Below, in pieces: positions 26,001 through 32,892 of a stretch of DNA of 37,218 nucleotides. The position numbers were made by a program, and so were the translations under genes. The notes below the pieces were generated by a model. That model ran no database searches, was not told the origin of the DNA, and saw only the letters and a list, made by a program, of their open reading frames with translations. This DNA is from an uncultured Clostridia bacterium (GTDB taxonomy: Bacteria > Bacillota > Clostridia > Christensenellales > DTU072). The DNA is taken from positions 1 to 37,218 of the forward strand of contig CAKRAY010000004.1 of the NCBI GenBank assembly GCA_934296355.1, written 5' to 3'. Within the stretch, counting starts at the first letter, position 1, and each line of letters starts with the position of its first letter.

Positions 26001-26105
26001 AAAATATACGCCGCCGACTATGCCGCCGACGGTCAATACTCCGCCCAAAATCAAGCAGATTAATATTAAAAATATCTTTCCTATAATTGAACCGGTAAAT
26101 TTCAT
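23058..26105 (-). CDS. Membrane-anchored repeat protein of unknown function, paired with CvpA
   Basis: The 1015-residue protein has one N-terminal transmembrane segment (about 8-35, Gly-rich) and a large extracytoplasmic part. I do not recognise the family. The sequence contains at least six copies of a leucine-rich unit of the form 'D-[IV]-hydrophobic-x-[IV]-x-x-x-S-x-x-x-L-x-x-L-K-x-x-[ST]-[IL]'. Examples are 'FLDEIMDIGSDSANVLISL', 'LGDIMDVTPEDGILYTL', 'FIGEILQVDSSSSLTLKAL' and 'FIDEIMTVDENSTTMLRSI'. Longer insertions separate the units. It follows cvpA by 19 bp with its own GGGAGG ribosome site, so the two are co-transcribed. It could be a scaffold or transport-associated protein. Confidence 0.72.
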   Translation of the reverse strand: MKFTGSIIGKIFLILICLILGGVLTVGGIVGGVYFYVNSKKVSDIEDLVNGQTKDTTLNFDEETKNKGLIDWGKDVWAAIGNLYVDGDDATTIGKIEGLIGMTPISDLLNEVIGIDREVVRKSALGNLAANITDNLTIGELSEKADIELPDDIPLFKEPEFLNSNINEAFTKIETFPLEKFVKMSEEETHPVLWALKDLTINELGGEQLTEKVNGIKISDVIEIDADSHPVLQSLKDLTVGELGGEKTNDIINTMFLDEIMDIGSDSANVLISLKYSSLKSSVKYLPVAETDESTAEFIGGKDYDATKYDAEKEFLFDADGVAYAPFFDADGNKLVVKEDGKDCYKVFETKLYKGKYRAIRGINEKIDTVTLGDIMDVTPEDGILYTLRNSTLDSLGDDLNELFLCEVMTIEETSSATLKALKYASIKSVTVNVPVTSVIDVFFPEREEPGYVYLYTAGEKAGEVNSYVAVMDDATGEKKRVNDGGVDCFVAYKTRVKEGGDGVYRPLQSIDEKITSLFIGEILQVDSSSSLTLKALAASSLESQKVVLEKAVLDAATAAYKSSAKYDASLEDVRYEYKYSAGGYAFVLDSEVAGNFDPTVATYTLYKTKLYTDLSVIPNMTKMLPLRGVDDKIKVMTFGEAVEINADSSKLMKSLQHKRIDELDETISEMFIDEIMTVDENSTTMLRSIRYSTIDAQKATTDLTGATVVPSEECAGEGFTFLEKDGKVYAQKGGVTYKTRFYDGKHRPLAGLDDAMDGLAICDVFEENKLDNGVLSLIGRETKLNDIPDAFATAMQDTRLAVLRGIGVLDADLDSFKDSQYKQRAFMNNGTVGGIMNGMIDFINTPVTSEGKVNYAVVSPDEVGVSGAYSSISEFVAAYKQFDTLVLGANVTITVDETADAKFIKDGKYYIPVFNIIGFGGDSASGYNSNGTITFVKGGVDVTNDVILTVRDSDGVISAHQYCSVFTTAAQRLNYDTSTYEKAGVTKYQMQVSYVFIEAQNTITGVEVATVTER

Positions 26106-26124
26106 TTTTTACCTCCCGTCATTC

Positions 26125-27003
26125 TCAGCTAAAATTGAATTTTCCCATAAAGTCCGCCATGAGTTGTTGCAAATTGGTGACCTTGGAGATGAATATATAG
26201 AGATAGTTGTTGTTGTATAAGAACTTGGTAAGTACGGAAGAATCGATGAGGTTTATAGCGGGAGTAATCCACGGAGTCGCCGCCGTGTCAAGCGCGATGA
26301 TGACGGTAAGCACGCCCCAAATAAGAAGCATCGCTATTGCCGCGCCCGCGACAAATCCCAAAACTTTGTCGAAGAAGTGTCCGAGATAAGTGCCGTTGAC
26401 TATCTTCTTGACGAGCATCATAAGTAACCTTACCACAATGTAGCAAACGATCCACAGCGCGACGAAAACAATCGCCATAACCAAGTAAACCACCGCCGCC
26501 GTCGTGGTCACGAAACCGAGCGTCTTGGTAACGTCCGTCGGCTCGTCCGTCGTCAGCGTCGGATTGATAATCCTTACCGTGCTTTGGTTGTTAATCATAG
26601 AATCGACCGTGCTTGCGAACGCGGAGAACATCGAGCCTTTCGTCTTATCCGCAAAGTACTCCGCTATCGAATCGTAAGTCTTCGCTTCCGTATCGGAAAT
26701 GTTATGTACTATCGTAACCGTTCCGTCCGCCTTGAAAGTGATATCCACGTTCTTTACGTCCAAACCGAGCGAATCCATATTTTGCGAAATGGTATTATCG
26801 AGCGAGTTGTAAAGCGCTTCGTCCAAGTTCGTCTTGTTTATGATAAGTCCCGATACGGTAGACACGAGCATTATCGCAATGACAAGCGCGGCTATGTTGG
26901 AAATCAAGCCGTAAATCAATTTGTAAAATCCGCGCCATATTCCGAAAATAATCAGCAATACCGCGACGACTACTACAACAACATCCAAAATTATTCCGTT
27001 CAT
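26125..27003 (-). CDS. CvpA-family membrane protein
   Basis: The 292-residue protein has the CvpA/colicin V production layout: two N-terminal helices (about 5-50, with 'FGIWRGFYKLIYGLI'), a roughly 100-residue extracytoplasmic insert, then two or more helices (about 150-240) and a C-terminal tail. The insert is longer than in the typical family member (about 160-180 residues). CvpA proteins are linked to envelope integrity and bacteriocin export, but their biochemical role is not settled. It starts with a strong GGAGG ribosome site and is the first gene of an operon with the 1015-residue repeat protein. Confidence 0.85.
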   Translation of the reverse strand: MNGIILDVVVVVVAVLLIIFGIWRGFYKLIYGLISNIAALVIAIMLVSTVSGLIINKTNLDEALYNSLDNTISQNMDSLGLDVKNVDITFKADGTVTIVHNISDTEAKTYDSIAEYFADKTKGSMFSAFASTVDSMINNQSTVRIINPTLTTDEPTDVTKTLGFVTTTAAVVYLVMAIVFVALWIVCYIVVRLLMMLVKKIVNGTYLGHFFDKVLGFVAGAAIAMLLIWGVLTVIIALDTAATPWITPAINLIDSSVLTKFLYNNNYLYIFISKVTNLQQLMADFMGKFNFS

Positions 27004-27066
27004 ATTCCTCCGTATGCGCGTACGCCCGCCTAAGATAAAGCGCGTAGCGCATAATTATACAAAATT

Positions 27067-27095
27067 ATTATACATATTATTTATAACTTAGTCAA
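27067..27095 (-). promoter_or_regulatory. Sigma-A promoter of the cvpA operon
   Basis: On the minus strand TTGACT (27095-27090), 17 bp, then a perfect TATAAT (27072-27067). The leader to the ATG at 27003 would be about 57 nt. The rest of 27096-27279 shows no gene or clear motif. Confidence 0.75.
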
Positions 27096-27279
27096 GAGGA
27101 AGTTTTTTCTTTAATCGACCTATTTCGCAAGCCGCTTTCTCGCGTTTAATCGCGAATATCTTTTTATAGGGTCTTATACTTTGATTTTCGGTTCCCCAAA
27201 CTACCAAACAAGTGAAAACGCGCGTATTTTTAACTTATCCGACCGCCCGGAATAAACTCGCGTCGATTAGTCAAAAATT

Positions 27280-27762
27280 ATGCGTATGAATAATGAGAAA
27301 AGTTTACCGGTAGTGATATGTATAGGCACGCCGAAGGTGCCGGGCGACAGTTTAGGTCCGAAAGTCGGAGATTTACTCGTAAAAAAATATCGCGTAAAAG
27401 CGTACGTTTACGGCAAAACCCGCGCGCCCGTTACCGGCGTAAACTGTCCTATGTATTTCGCGCATTTACGCGCGCATCATAAAAAGAGTATAGTCATCGC
27501 GGTAGACGCGTGTTTGGGAAGTAAAGAAGACGTCGGTAAAGTAAAGATAACCTACGACGGGTTACGCGCGGGAAGCGCGCTAAAAAAGGACCTCGGAAAA
27601 GTGGGCGATTTATCCTTCCTCGGAATGGTCGGCGAAAAGAGCGACGACAATATGGCCGCGCTTATGTCCGCCGACTCCGCGGAAGTCGACGCACTTGCCG
27701 AGAAAATCGCCGAAAAAATCCATTTTTTGGCGCAGAATATCGAAGCGGCTAAGGCGCGTTGA
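27280..27762 (+). CDS. yyaC: Sporulation protein YyaC (DUF1256)
   Basis: The 160-residue protein matches the YyaC family, whose fold resembles GPR and hydrogenase-maturation proteases. Conserved features are 'VICIGTPKVPGDSLGPKVG' near the N-terminus, an 'ALDACLG'-like strand here reading AVDACLG, and a 'KVGDLSFLG' segment. The family is restricted to spore-formers and, in Bacillus, is expressed in the forespore; its exact substrate is unclear. No good ribosome site precedes ATG 27280 or ATG 27286, so the start is uncertain by two codons. The last codons and the TGA (27751-27762) belong to a repeat also found at 31564-31575. Confidence 0.88.
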   Translation: MRMNNEKSLPVVICIGTPKVPGDSLGPKVGDLLVKKYRVKAYVYGKTRAPVTGVNCPMYFAHLRAHHKKSIVIAVDACLGSKEDVGKVKITYDGLRAGSALKKDLGKVGDLSFLGMVGEKSDDNMAALMSADSAEVDALAEKIAEKIHFLAQNIEAAKAR

Positions 27763-27960
27763 TTTCTTACGAAAACCGAGCGGCAACGTGCGTGCGTTGC
27801 ATCCAAACAAACGTAACGGGCAATTTTTTACGTTTAAGTTAATGCAAGTAATTTACTTTCATTTCTCGTATAAAATGCCGTACGGTAGTCGAGGTTTTCG
27901 CAAGAGCCGCAAAACATTGCGACGCAACGTGCGTACGTTGCTTTTTTGAGGTGTAAAGGA
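27751..27960 (+). repeat. Interspersed composite repeat E, copy 1 (overlaps the yyaC 3' end)
   Basis: Bases 27751-27782 match 31564-31595 almost exactly, and about 27892-27950 match about 31614-31685. The two outer segments are inverted (cttacgaaaacc and ggttttcgcaag) and can form a long stem. The part between them differs from copy 2: here it is about 110 bp and includes a degenerate GCAACG/CGTTGC hairpin (27783-27800) and an AT-rich segment. The right end contains GCAACGT-gcgt-ACGTTGC (27924-27941) followed by TTTTTT, which could act as a terminator for yyaC. No gene is present in 27763-28111. Confidence 0.85.
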
Positions 27961-28049
27961 ATGTGCATGAAACACTCGAAATTTAAGGTTGCGTTATACG
28001 TCGTAGTATAAAATTCCTATCGTAAAAAAGTATATAAAGCGTGTTTTCG

Positions 28050-28078
28050 TTGCATAAAGAATAAATATTTGATATACT
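28050..28078 (+). promoter_or_regulatory. Sigma-A promoter of ftsH
   Basis: TTGCAT (28050-28055), 17 bp, then TATACT (28073-28078), about 34 bp before the GTG start. Confidence 0.65.
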
Positions 28079-28111
28079 ATTTTATAAATTAATGAAACGA
28101 GAGGAATTGAA

Positions 28112-30151
28112 GTGGAAAATAAACCAAGAAACAACAGACGAGTAATAATCATAATAGCGATTATTCTTTTAGTCGCCATTGCCGTGGTAATCGTCGTAAG
28201 CAATCTCAATCGTATTCCGGAACGGTCCTACACTACTTTGTGGAACGACCTCAAAGCGAATAAAATCGAAAAAATCGAGTTCCAAGACTCTTACCGCGTG
28301 CTTGTAACGCTTAAAGGCGACGAATTCCCGCAAGGCGAAACCAAGCAGTACTTAGTGGTGGTGGTTTCTCGTACTCTTGCGGAGGACGTAACCGAGTATT
28401 GCGAAAACAACCCCTCGGTAATCTGCCCTACCATTACGCTTAAAGACCCGAACAGCGGCGTACCGTGGTCTACGATAATCTCGATATTGAGTTTCGTGAT
28501 AATCGCGGTGCTTGCCATCGTGCTGATTTTCTCCATGCGCGGCAAAGGCGGTCAGGGCGGCGCGCTTAATTTCGGAAAAACCAAGCCGAGAATCGCCGGC
28601 AACGTGAAAATACGTTTCTCCGACGTAGCCGGCGCGGAAGAAGAAAAAACCGAACTCGCCGAGATTGTAGACTTCTTAAAGAATCCCAAAAAATACATGG
28701 AAATCGGCGCGAAAATACCTCGCGGCGTACTTCTCGTAGGCCCTCCGGGAACGGGTAAAACCCTCTTTGCCAAGGCGGTTGCCGGCGAAGCGAACGTGCC
28801 GTTCTTCTCCATTTCGGGCAGCGACTTCGTAGAAATGTTCGTAGGCGTGGGCGCGTCGAGAGTGCGCGACCTTTTCGCCCAAGCGAAAAAGAATATGCCT
28901 TGCATTATTTTCATAGACGAAATAGACGCGGTGGGCAGGCAAAGAGGAGCGGGACTCGGCGGCGGTAACGACGAAAGAGAACAAACCCTCAACCAACTAC
29001 TCGTACAAATGGACGGTTTCGACACTAACGACGGCATTATCGTCATGGCTGCGACCAACCGCGCCGACATACTCGACCCGGCTCTTCTCCGTCCGGGAAG
29101 ATTCGATAGACAAATCTACGTCAATATCCCCGACGTGAAAGGCAGAGAAGCGATTTTCAAGGTTCACGCAAGGAACAAACCCATCGCTTCCGACGTGGAT
29201 TTCAAAGTTCTCGCGCGTATGACCAGCGGTTTTTCGGGCGCGGATATAGCCAACCTTCTTAACGAAGCGGCTCTTCTCGCGGCGCGCGGCAATCGCAAAG
29301 TTATCGTAATGAAAGACATTCTCGAAGGCATTAACAAAGTTATCGCCGGACCGCAAAAGAAATCGAGAGTCATCACCGAAAGCGACAAGAGAATTACCGC
29401 GTATCACGAAGCGGGTCACGCCATCGTCGGTAGACTTATGAAGTACTGCGACGCGGTGCAAGAAGTCAGCATCATTCCGAGAGGTATGGCGGCGGGATAC
29501 ACTCTTTCTCGTCCGAAAAACGACAACAGTCACGTTACTAAGAACAAACTTAACGACACCATCGCCATGATGCTCGGCGGTAGAGCAAGCGAAGAAATCG
29601 TCATTCAAGACGTTTCTACCGGCGCAAGCAACGACATTAAGAGAGCGAGCGAACTCGCGCGTAAAATGGTTACCGAATGGGGTATGAGCAGTCGCTTACC
29701 CAACCTCTTCTACGGCGGCGATCAAGAAGTGTTCATCGGCAGAGATTATCAAACGCAAGTTTCTTACAGCGACGAAGTAGCCGGCATAATCGACGAAGAA
29801 GTAAAGAAGATTATAGAAACCAACTACAAGCGCGCTTACGACTGCCTTATGGAAAACAGAACCGTCCTCGACAATATGGTAAAACTTCTTTTCGACCGCG
29901 AAACCATATACACCGACGAAGTGGATATGTTAATGGAAGGTAGGTCGCTCGAAGAAATCAACGCTTATATCGACGCTAAACAAGCGAAAATCGACGAAGA
30001 AGCGCAAAAGAAACAAGAGCCTATAATTACTCCCGTTTTCGAAAACGCCAATTCTATCATCGTTCCCGAACCCGAAAAGAGAGATAGTAGCGCCGACGGT
30101 CAAACGCCTCCGCCCTCGGACGGACCGAGCGACGGCGACAATGCCAGATAA
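28112..30151 (+). CDS. ftsH: ATP-dependent zinc metalloprotease FtsH
   Basis: The 679-residue membrane protease degrades damaged or regulatory proteins. Two transmembrane helices (about 11-30 and 119-140) enclose an extracytoplasmic domain. The AAA+ domain has Walker A GPPGTGKT (210-217), pore loop FVGVGASR, Walker B IIFIDEID and a second region of homology near '[15 protein letters not shown]'. The peptidase domain has zinc motif HEAGH (432-436) and the distal 'GASNDIKRA' aspartate. Start is GTG 28112 with GAGG 7 nt upstream. The C-terminal tail is acidic and Pro-rich. In spore-formers FtsH also influences entry into sporulation. It is transcribed alone and ended by a terminator. Confidence 0.97.
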   Translation: MENKPRNNRRVIIIIAIILLVAIAVVIVVSNLNRIPERSYTTLWNDLKANKIEKIEFQDSYRVLVTLKGDEFPQGETKQYLVVVVSRTLAEDVTEYCENNPSVICPTITLKDPNSGVPWSTIISILSFVIIAVLAIVLIFSMRGKGGQGGALNFGKTKPRIAGNVKIRFSDVAGAEEEKTELAEIVDFLKNPKKYMEIGAKIPRGVLLVGPPGTGKTLFAKAVAGEANVPFFSISGSDFVEMFVGVGASRVRDLFAQAKKNMPCIIFIDEIDAVGRQRGAGLGGGNDEREQTLNQLLVQMDGFDTNDGIIVMAATNRADILDPALLRPGRFDRQIYVNIPDVKGREAIFKVHARNKPIASDVDFKVLARMTSGFSGADIANLLNEAALLAARGNRKVIVMKDILEGINKVIAGPQKKSRVITESDKRITAYHEAGHAIVGRLMKYCDAVQEVSIIPRGMAAGYTLSRPKNDNSHVTKNKLNDTIAMMLGGRASEEIVIQDVSTGASNDIKRASELARKMVTEWGMSSRLPNLFYGGDQEVFIGRDYQTQVSYSDEVAGIIDEEVKKIIETNYKRAYDCLMENRTVLDNMVKLLFDRETIYTDEVDMLMEGRSLEEINAYIDAKQAKIDEEAQKKQEPIITPVFENANSIIVPEPEKRDSSADGQTPPPSDGPSDGDNAR

Positions 30152-30170
30152 CCGGGCGAACATAAAGAAT

Positions 30171-30210
30171 AAAAAAAAGAAAAGTCGCAACTAAGCGACT
30201 TTTTCTTTTT
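30171..30210 (+). terminator. Intrinsic terminator of ftsH
   Basis: AGTCGC (30183-30188) pairs with GCGACT (30195-30200), flanked by an A-run before and a T-rich run after, 20-60 bp past the ftsH stop. The flanking A/T runs mean it could work in both directions. Confidence 0.88.
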
Positions 30211-30338
30211 AACTAACGTTTTTACTCCGTTTTCACGAAAATCCATTATCGTTTCTTGGTAAAAAACTCATATTCTTTACTTCTCTTTGTCGTTTCTTTG
30301 ATAATCGAAGTGGAGATTTAACGATAACTACCCGATAT

Positions 30339-30464
30339 TTATAAATCGTCGACGTCTTGGGTAATATCTTCCGTTTCTTGCGAGCCTTCGAGCGTGTTGC
30401 CCGTATACGAGCCTAACGGGTCGAAAGGACTCACGAACGGATTGGGTTTCTTTTTCTTTTTCAT
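30339..30464 (-). CDS. Small conserved-looking protein, 41 residues
   Basis: The frame reads a 41-residue protein starting MKKKKKPNPFVSPFDPLG, continuing SYTG and ending acidic with TQDVDDL. It is preceded by CGAGG 7 nt before the ATG. The basic start, the 'DPLGSYTG' core and the acidic 'DxDDL' end resemble a short, widely occurring clostridial hypothetical protein that I recall without a function. Two proline-rich turns and no hydrophobic segment suggest a small soluble or disordered protein. It lies 57 bp after the 50-residue gene on the same strand and probably shares its transcript. Confidence 0.72.
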   Translation of the reverse strand: MKKKKKPNPFVSPFDPLGSYTGNTLEGSQETEDITQDVDDL

Positions 30465-30521
30465 TTTCGCACCTCGATACTTAGTATGGAACGTATCGAA
30501 GCGCGATATACGGTAAAACTC

Positions 30522-30674
30522 TTATTCTTCCGTTAAGGTAAGTCTGTAAGTTTTGCCGCCGGCAATAGTTATTTTCAACTCGTTCTCGCCATACTCCCTC
30601 GGATAGGTAATTTCCGTTTCCTCGTCAAGTTCAGTCGCTAATAGTTCGCCGATTGTGTACAATAAGTCTTTCAT
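30522..30674 (-). CDS. Small hypothetical protein, 50 residues
   Basis: The start is placed at ATG 30672-30674 because GGAGG lies 7 nt upstream; an in-frame ATG further upstream has no ribosome site. The product is a 50-residue acidic, mainly beta-predicted polypeptide (MKDLLYTIGELLATEL... then ELKITIAGGKTYRLTL). No known domain is recognised. It is preceded by a strong promoter and a phased array of Spo0A-box-like decamers, which suggests regulated, possibly sporulation-linked expression. Confidence 0.72.
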   Translation of the reverse strand: MKDLLYTIGELLATELDEETEITYPREYGENELKITIAGGKTYRLTLTEE

Positions 30675-30734
30675 AACAGTTCCTCCGACAAATGTATTTT
30701 TTTGCTTGGACAGCGCTTTCCTTTGCATGTCTAC

Positions 30735-30764
30735 ATTATATCAAAGTCGATTTTTGTAATGCAA
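30735..30764 (-). promoter_or_regulatory. Sigma-A promoter of the 50-residue protein gene
   Basis: On the minus strand TTGCAT (30764-30759), 18 bp, then TATAAT (30740-30735), about 60 bp before the ATG. Confidence 0.7.
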
Positions 30765-30770
30765 GCGTTT

Positions 30771-30811
30771 TTTTTGTCTACTTTTGTCGAAATTTGTCTA
30801 TTTTTGTCGAA
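30771..30811 (-). promoter_or_regulatory. Four helically phased decamer repeats, Spo0A-box-like
   Basis: On the plus strand the sequence consists of four consecutive 10-bp units: tttttgtcta, cttttgtcga, aatttgtcta and tttttgtcga. Two are exact TGTCGAA Spo0A boxes when the next base is included (30785-30791 and 30805-30811), and they alternate with TGTCTA variants. The 10-bp period places every site on the same face of the helix. The array begins 6 bp upstream of the -35 box, a typical activator position. Confidence 0.7.
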
Positions 30812-30840
30812 AACCCGAAAATCTTTTCAAAAGCCTCTTT

Positions 30841-31386
30841 TTAGAACTTAAAACTTCTTAAAACCGAGCCGCTTTCCAGGTCCTTTACGAATATCCCGTC
30901 TTCGGTAATAACCGCGTAAGAGCGCGCCGAGTTTTCCTTCGGTAAAGAAACCGAGGATATATTTATATAAGTCGTTTCGCCCTCGTAAAACCTATTGACG
31001 TGCGTGTGACCGTGTAAAACGTAGTCGTATTTTTTCGCGCAGCGCGGAGGATTTTCGGCGTTTATTTTATGTCCGTGCGTGAAAAGAAAGCGTTTGCCGA
31101 ATCTGTTTATCGAATAATTTTTAACGAACTTACCCATAACCGTTTCGTCAACTTCGCTGTCGCAGTTTCCTTTAACGAACGTTACCGCCAAATTTCTTTC
31201 TTTTAATATTCTACAAACCTCCTTAGGCAAATACCCGTCCGGAAGCGGGTTTCTCGCGCCGTTATAGTTTAAGTCGCCCAAAAATACGATTTTATCGGGT
31301 TGTTCCGCCTCTATTTTTTGCAAAACTTCTTCCAAATACCGCACCGAACCGTGTAAATCGCTGAAAACGAAAATCTTTTTTTCCAT
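30841..31386 (-). CDS. YfcE/MJ0936-type metallophosphoesterase
   Basis: The 181-residue cytoplasmic phosphodiesterase has the calcineurin-like motif set in order: SDLHG (D10, H12), GDLNYNG, GNCDSE, THGH and HGHTH. These supply the two-metal site of the YfcE family, which hydrolyses phosphodiesters in vitro; the natural substrate is generally unknown. Length is normal for the family. It has its own promoter and is not obviously linked in function to its small neighbours. Confidence 0.93.
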   Translation of the reverse strand: MEKKIFVFSDLHGSVRYLEEVLQKIEAEQPDKIVFLGDLNYNGARNPLPDGYLPKEVCRILKERNLAVTFVKGNCDSEVDETVMGKFVKNYSINRFGKRFLFTHGHKINAENPPRCAKKYDYVLHGHTHVNRFYEGETTYINISSVSLPKENSARSYAVITEDGIFVKDLESGSVLRSFKF

Positions 31387-31424
31387 AACGCTCCTATTCC
31401 CTATCGGGGTTTGATTTCCTTTAC

Positions 31425-31453
31425 ATTATATAATATAACTTTTTTTAAGGCAA
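31425..31453 (-). promoter_or_regulatory. Sigma-A promoter of the phosphoesterase gene
   Basis: On the minus strand TTGCCT (31453-31448), 17 bp, then TATAAT (31430-31425), about 39 bp before the ATG at 31386. Confidence 0.68.
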
Positions 31454-31490
31454 ACAATCGTAGACGAGAACCTTTTCTAAAACGAGGCGT

Positions 31491-31525
31491 AAAAAAAATA
31501 CAAGCGTTGCCGCTTGTACTTTTTC
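31491..31525 (-). terminator. Intrinsic terminator
   Basis: TACAAGCG-ttgc-CGCTTGTA (31499-31518) is flanked by an A-run on the left and CTTTTTCTTT on the right. On the minus strand the hairpin is followed by an uninterrupted T8 tract, so it should end transcripts coming from the small membrane-protein gene. Confidence 0.85.
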
Positions 31526-31563
31526 TTTACAAATAATAACTCGAATTTTTTTTGGGAGCGACC

Positions 31564-31700
31564 AAGGTGCGTTGATTTCTTACGAAAACCGAGCGTAGGC
31601 GTACCGACGTACGCTAGTCGAGGTTTTCGCAAGAGCCACAAAACATTGCGATGCAACGTGCGTACGTTGCTTTTTTGTGGCGTAAAGCGACGTGCCTGGG
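31564..31700 (+). repeat. Interspersed composite repeat E, copy 2
   Basis: This copy matches the repeat at 27751-27960 at both ends. The inverted outer segments cttacgaaaacc and ggttttcgcaag, plus inner AGCGTA/TACGCT, make a long stem around a short loop. It is followed by CCACAAAA...TTTTGTGG enclosing GCAACGT-gcgt-ACGTTGC (31653-31670) and a T6 run. No gene is present. Unlike copy 1, it has no long insert between the arms. Confidence 0.85.
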
Positions 31701-31710
31701 GCCCTCCGTA

Positions 31711-31947
31711 TTATTTGTCCGCAAGGAATATGTGATTGTATAGAACAATACATACGAGGTCGAGAACCCAAAGAATCGTCGAACCTACGAACACCCAAAC
31801 GATACCGAGAACGAGGTTTGCGGGTTTCTTGTAAACTACGCCCTTGCAAATACGATAGATTGCCCATACGATATCGAGAACCGGCAAACAGAAAATAATT
31901 TTTCCGAGTCTTGACAAATTATCCATCCACTTAATAAAGCCTTTCAT
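31711..31947 (-). CDS. Small membrane protein, 78 residues
   Basis: The protein has two hydrophobic segments (about residues 17-33 and 42-70) joined by 'RICKGVVYKKPAN', giving a helical hairpin. A strong AGGAGGAG ribosome site and a good promoter support expression. I do not recognise the family; the size and topology recall small stress-related Pmp3/YqaE-like proteins, but the signature residues are not clear. Confidence 0.75.
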   Translation of the reverse strand: MKGFIKWMDNLSRLGKIIFCLPVLDIVWAIYRICKGVVYKKPANLVLGIVWVFVGSTILWVLDLVCIVLYNHIFLADK

Positions 31948-31983
31948 ATAAAACTCCTCCTGGTAAGAATATTTCTTATATAT

Positions 31984-32012
31984 ATAGTAACACTTTATGA
32001 GCGGTATTTCAA
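31984..32012 (-). promoter_or_regulatory. Sigma-A promoter of the small membrane-protein gene
   Basis: On the minus strand TTGAAA (32012-32007), 17 bp, then TACTAT (31989-31984). Confidence 0.55.
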
Positions 32013-32111
32013 TATTATTACATTTTTATCTAATTTTTTTTCGTTCGATAAAATTATGCAAATTCAGTTTAGATTACTAAATAATTGTTAAAATAGCCAT
32101 ATAGGGAGCGT

Positions 32112-32150
32112 ATGCAAAACTTCGAAAAATGGAGAAAAAGAAAGGGTTAA
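32112..32150 (+). CDS. Possible 12-codon leader ORF
   Basis: AGGGAG (32103-32108) lies just upstream of ATG 32112, which opens a 12-residue frame (MQNFEKWRKRKG) that stops at 32150, inside the next gene and in a different frame. The main gene start at 32129 has no ribosome site of its own. The short ORF could couple or restrain translation. It could also be fortuitous, with the ribosome site serving 32129 at long range. Confidence 0.35.
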   Translation: MQNFEKWRKRKG

Positions 32151-32755
32151 TCAAATCGTTTTTTTCCGACCGCGTTAAACTGCACAAAGCGGTGACTTTC
32201 GCGTCGATGCTGTTTAACTTCGCGTGGTCCACGATAAAAATCATCATAGGTATCGTATCGAAAACCTATTTCTTTTGCGTTAACGGAATAGGCACTCTTT
32301 TAACAGGCGTCGCCAAAAAAACTTACCTCGACAATTTCGAAAACGAGGACGAGAATCTACGCAACAAGAAGGCCCTCGTCATGAACGCGCTCTTACTTCT
32401 GATCGGCGCGACCTATATCGTATATATGGGTAGGCTGTTTAAGTTCCCGTCGAACACCCCGGATTACGGCTTATTTGCCTCGATTGCGATAGCGACGGTG
32501 TCCTTTGCCGAACTTATTTTATCGGTCGGCAACTTGATAAAAGCGCTAAAAAGCAAGAATTATATGCTCTACTCGCTTAGAGGAATTAACCTCGCTTGCT
32601 CGGGTTTTTCCGTCGTGCTTACCCAAGTGGTTTTGCTCGCATTATGTAAAATCGACGGGTCTTTTTATAATGCGATTTCCGGCACGATTTTCGGCTGTTT
32701 CGCCGTGATGATCGCCGTTTCGGCACTTATCAGAATTCCGAAACCCAAACGTTAA
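32129..32755 (+). CDS. Multi-pass membrane protein of unknown function
   Basis: The 208-residue protein has about five transmembrane segments (about 20-40, 45-60, 85-103, 117-137, 150-175 and possibly 180-200). Basic residues in the loops and both ends suggest a cytoplasmic N-terminus. No catalytic or transport motif is recognised. No in-frame start exists upstream because a stop is met at 32102-32104. It is divergent from the 78-residue membrane-protein gene and converges on the flavodoxin gene, with a shared terminator between them. Confidence 0.75.
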   Translation: MEKKKGLIKSFFSDRVKLHKAVTFASMLFNFAWSTIKIIIGIVSKTYFFCVNGIGTLLTGVAKKTYLDNFENEDENLRNKKALVMNALLLLIGATYIVYMGRLFKFPSNTPDYGLFASIAIATVSFAELILSVGNLIKALKSKNYMLYSLRGINLACSGFSVVLTQVVLLALCKIDGSFYNAISGTIFGCFAVMIAVSALIRIPKPKR

Positions 32756-32845
32756 AAGTAACAAATCACGCTTTCGGGTTTCCGAAAGCAACAAATCGGA
32801 ACTCGATACCGTCGTAAATCCAATTTTATATACTTTTTTGTATCA

Positions 32846-32875
32846 AAAAACGAGCGGGAACAAGCCGCTCGTTTT
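32846..32875. terminator. Bidirectional intrinsic terminator between convergent genes
   Basis: CGAGCGG (32851-32857) pairs with CCGCTCG (32865-32871), with an A-run on the left and TTTT on the right, so it can terminate from both sides. It serves the membrane protein gene (plus) and the tetR operon (minus). Confidence 0.9.
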
Positions 32876-32892
32876 ACGCGTAGTTAGGTAAG

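Noticed and set aside
30675..30728. Longer N-terminus for the 50-residue protein
   Set aside because: The upstream ATG lacks a ribosome site, while ATG 30672-30674 has GGAGG at proper spacing.
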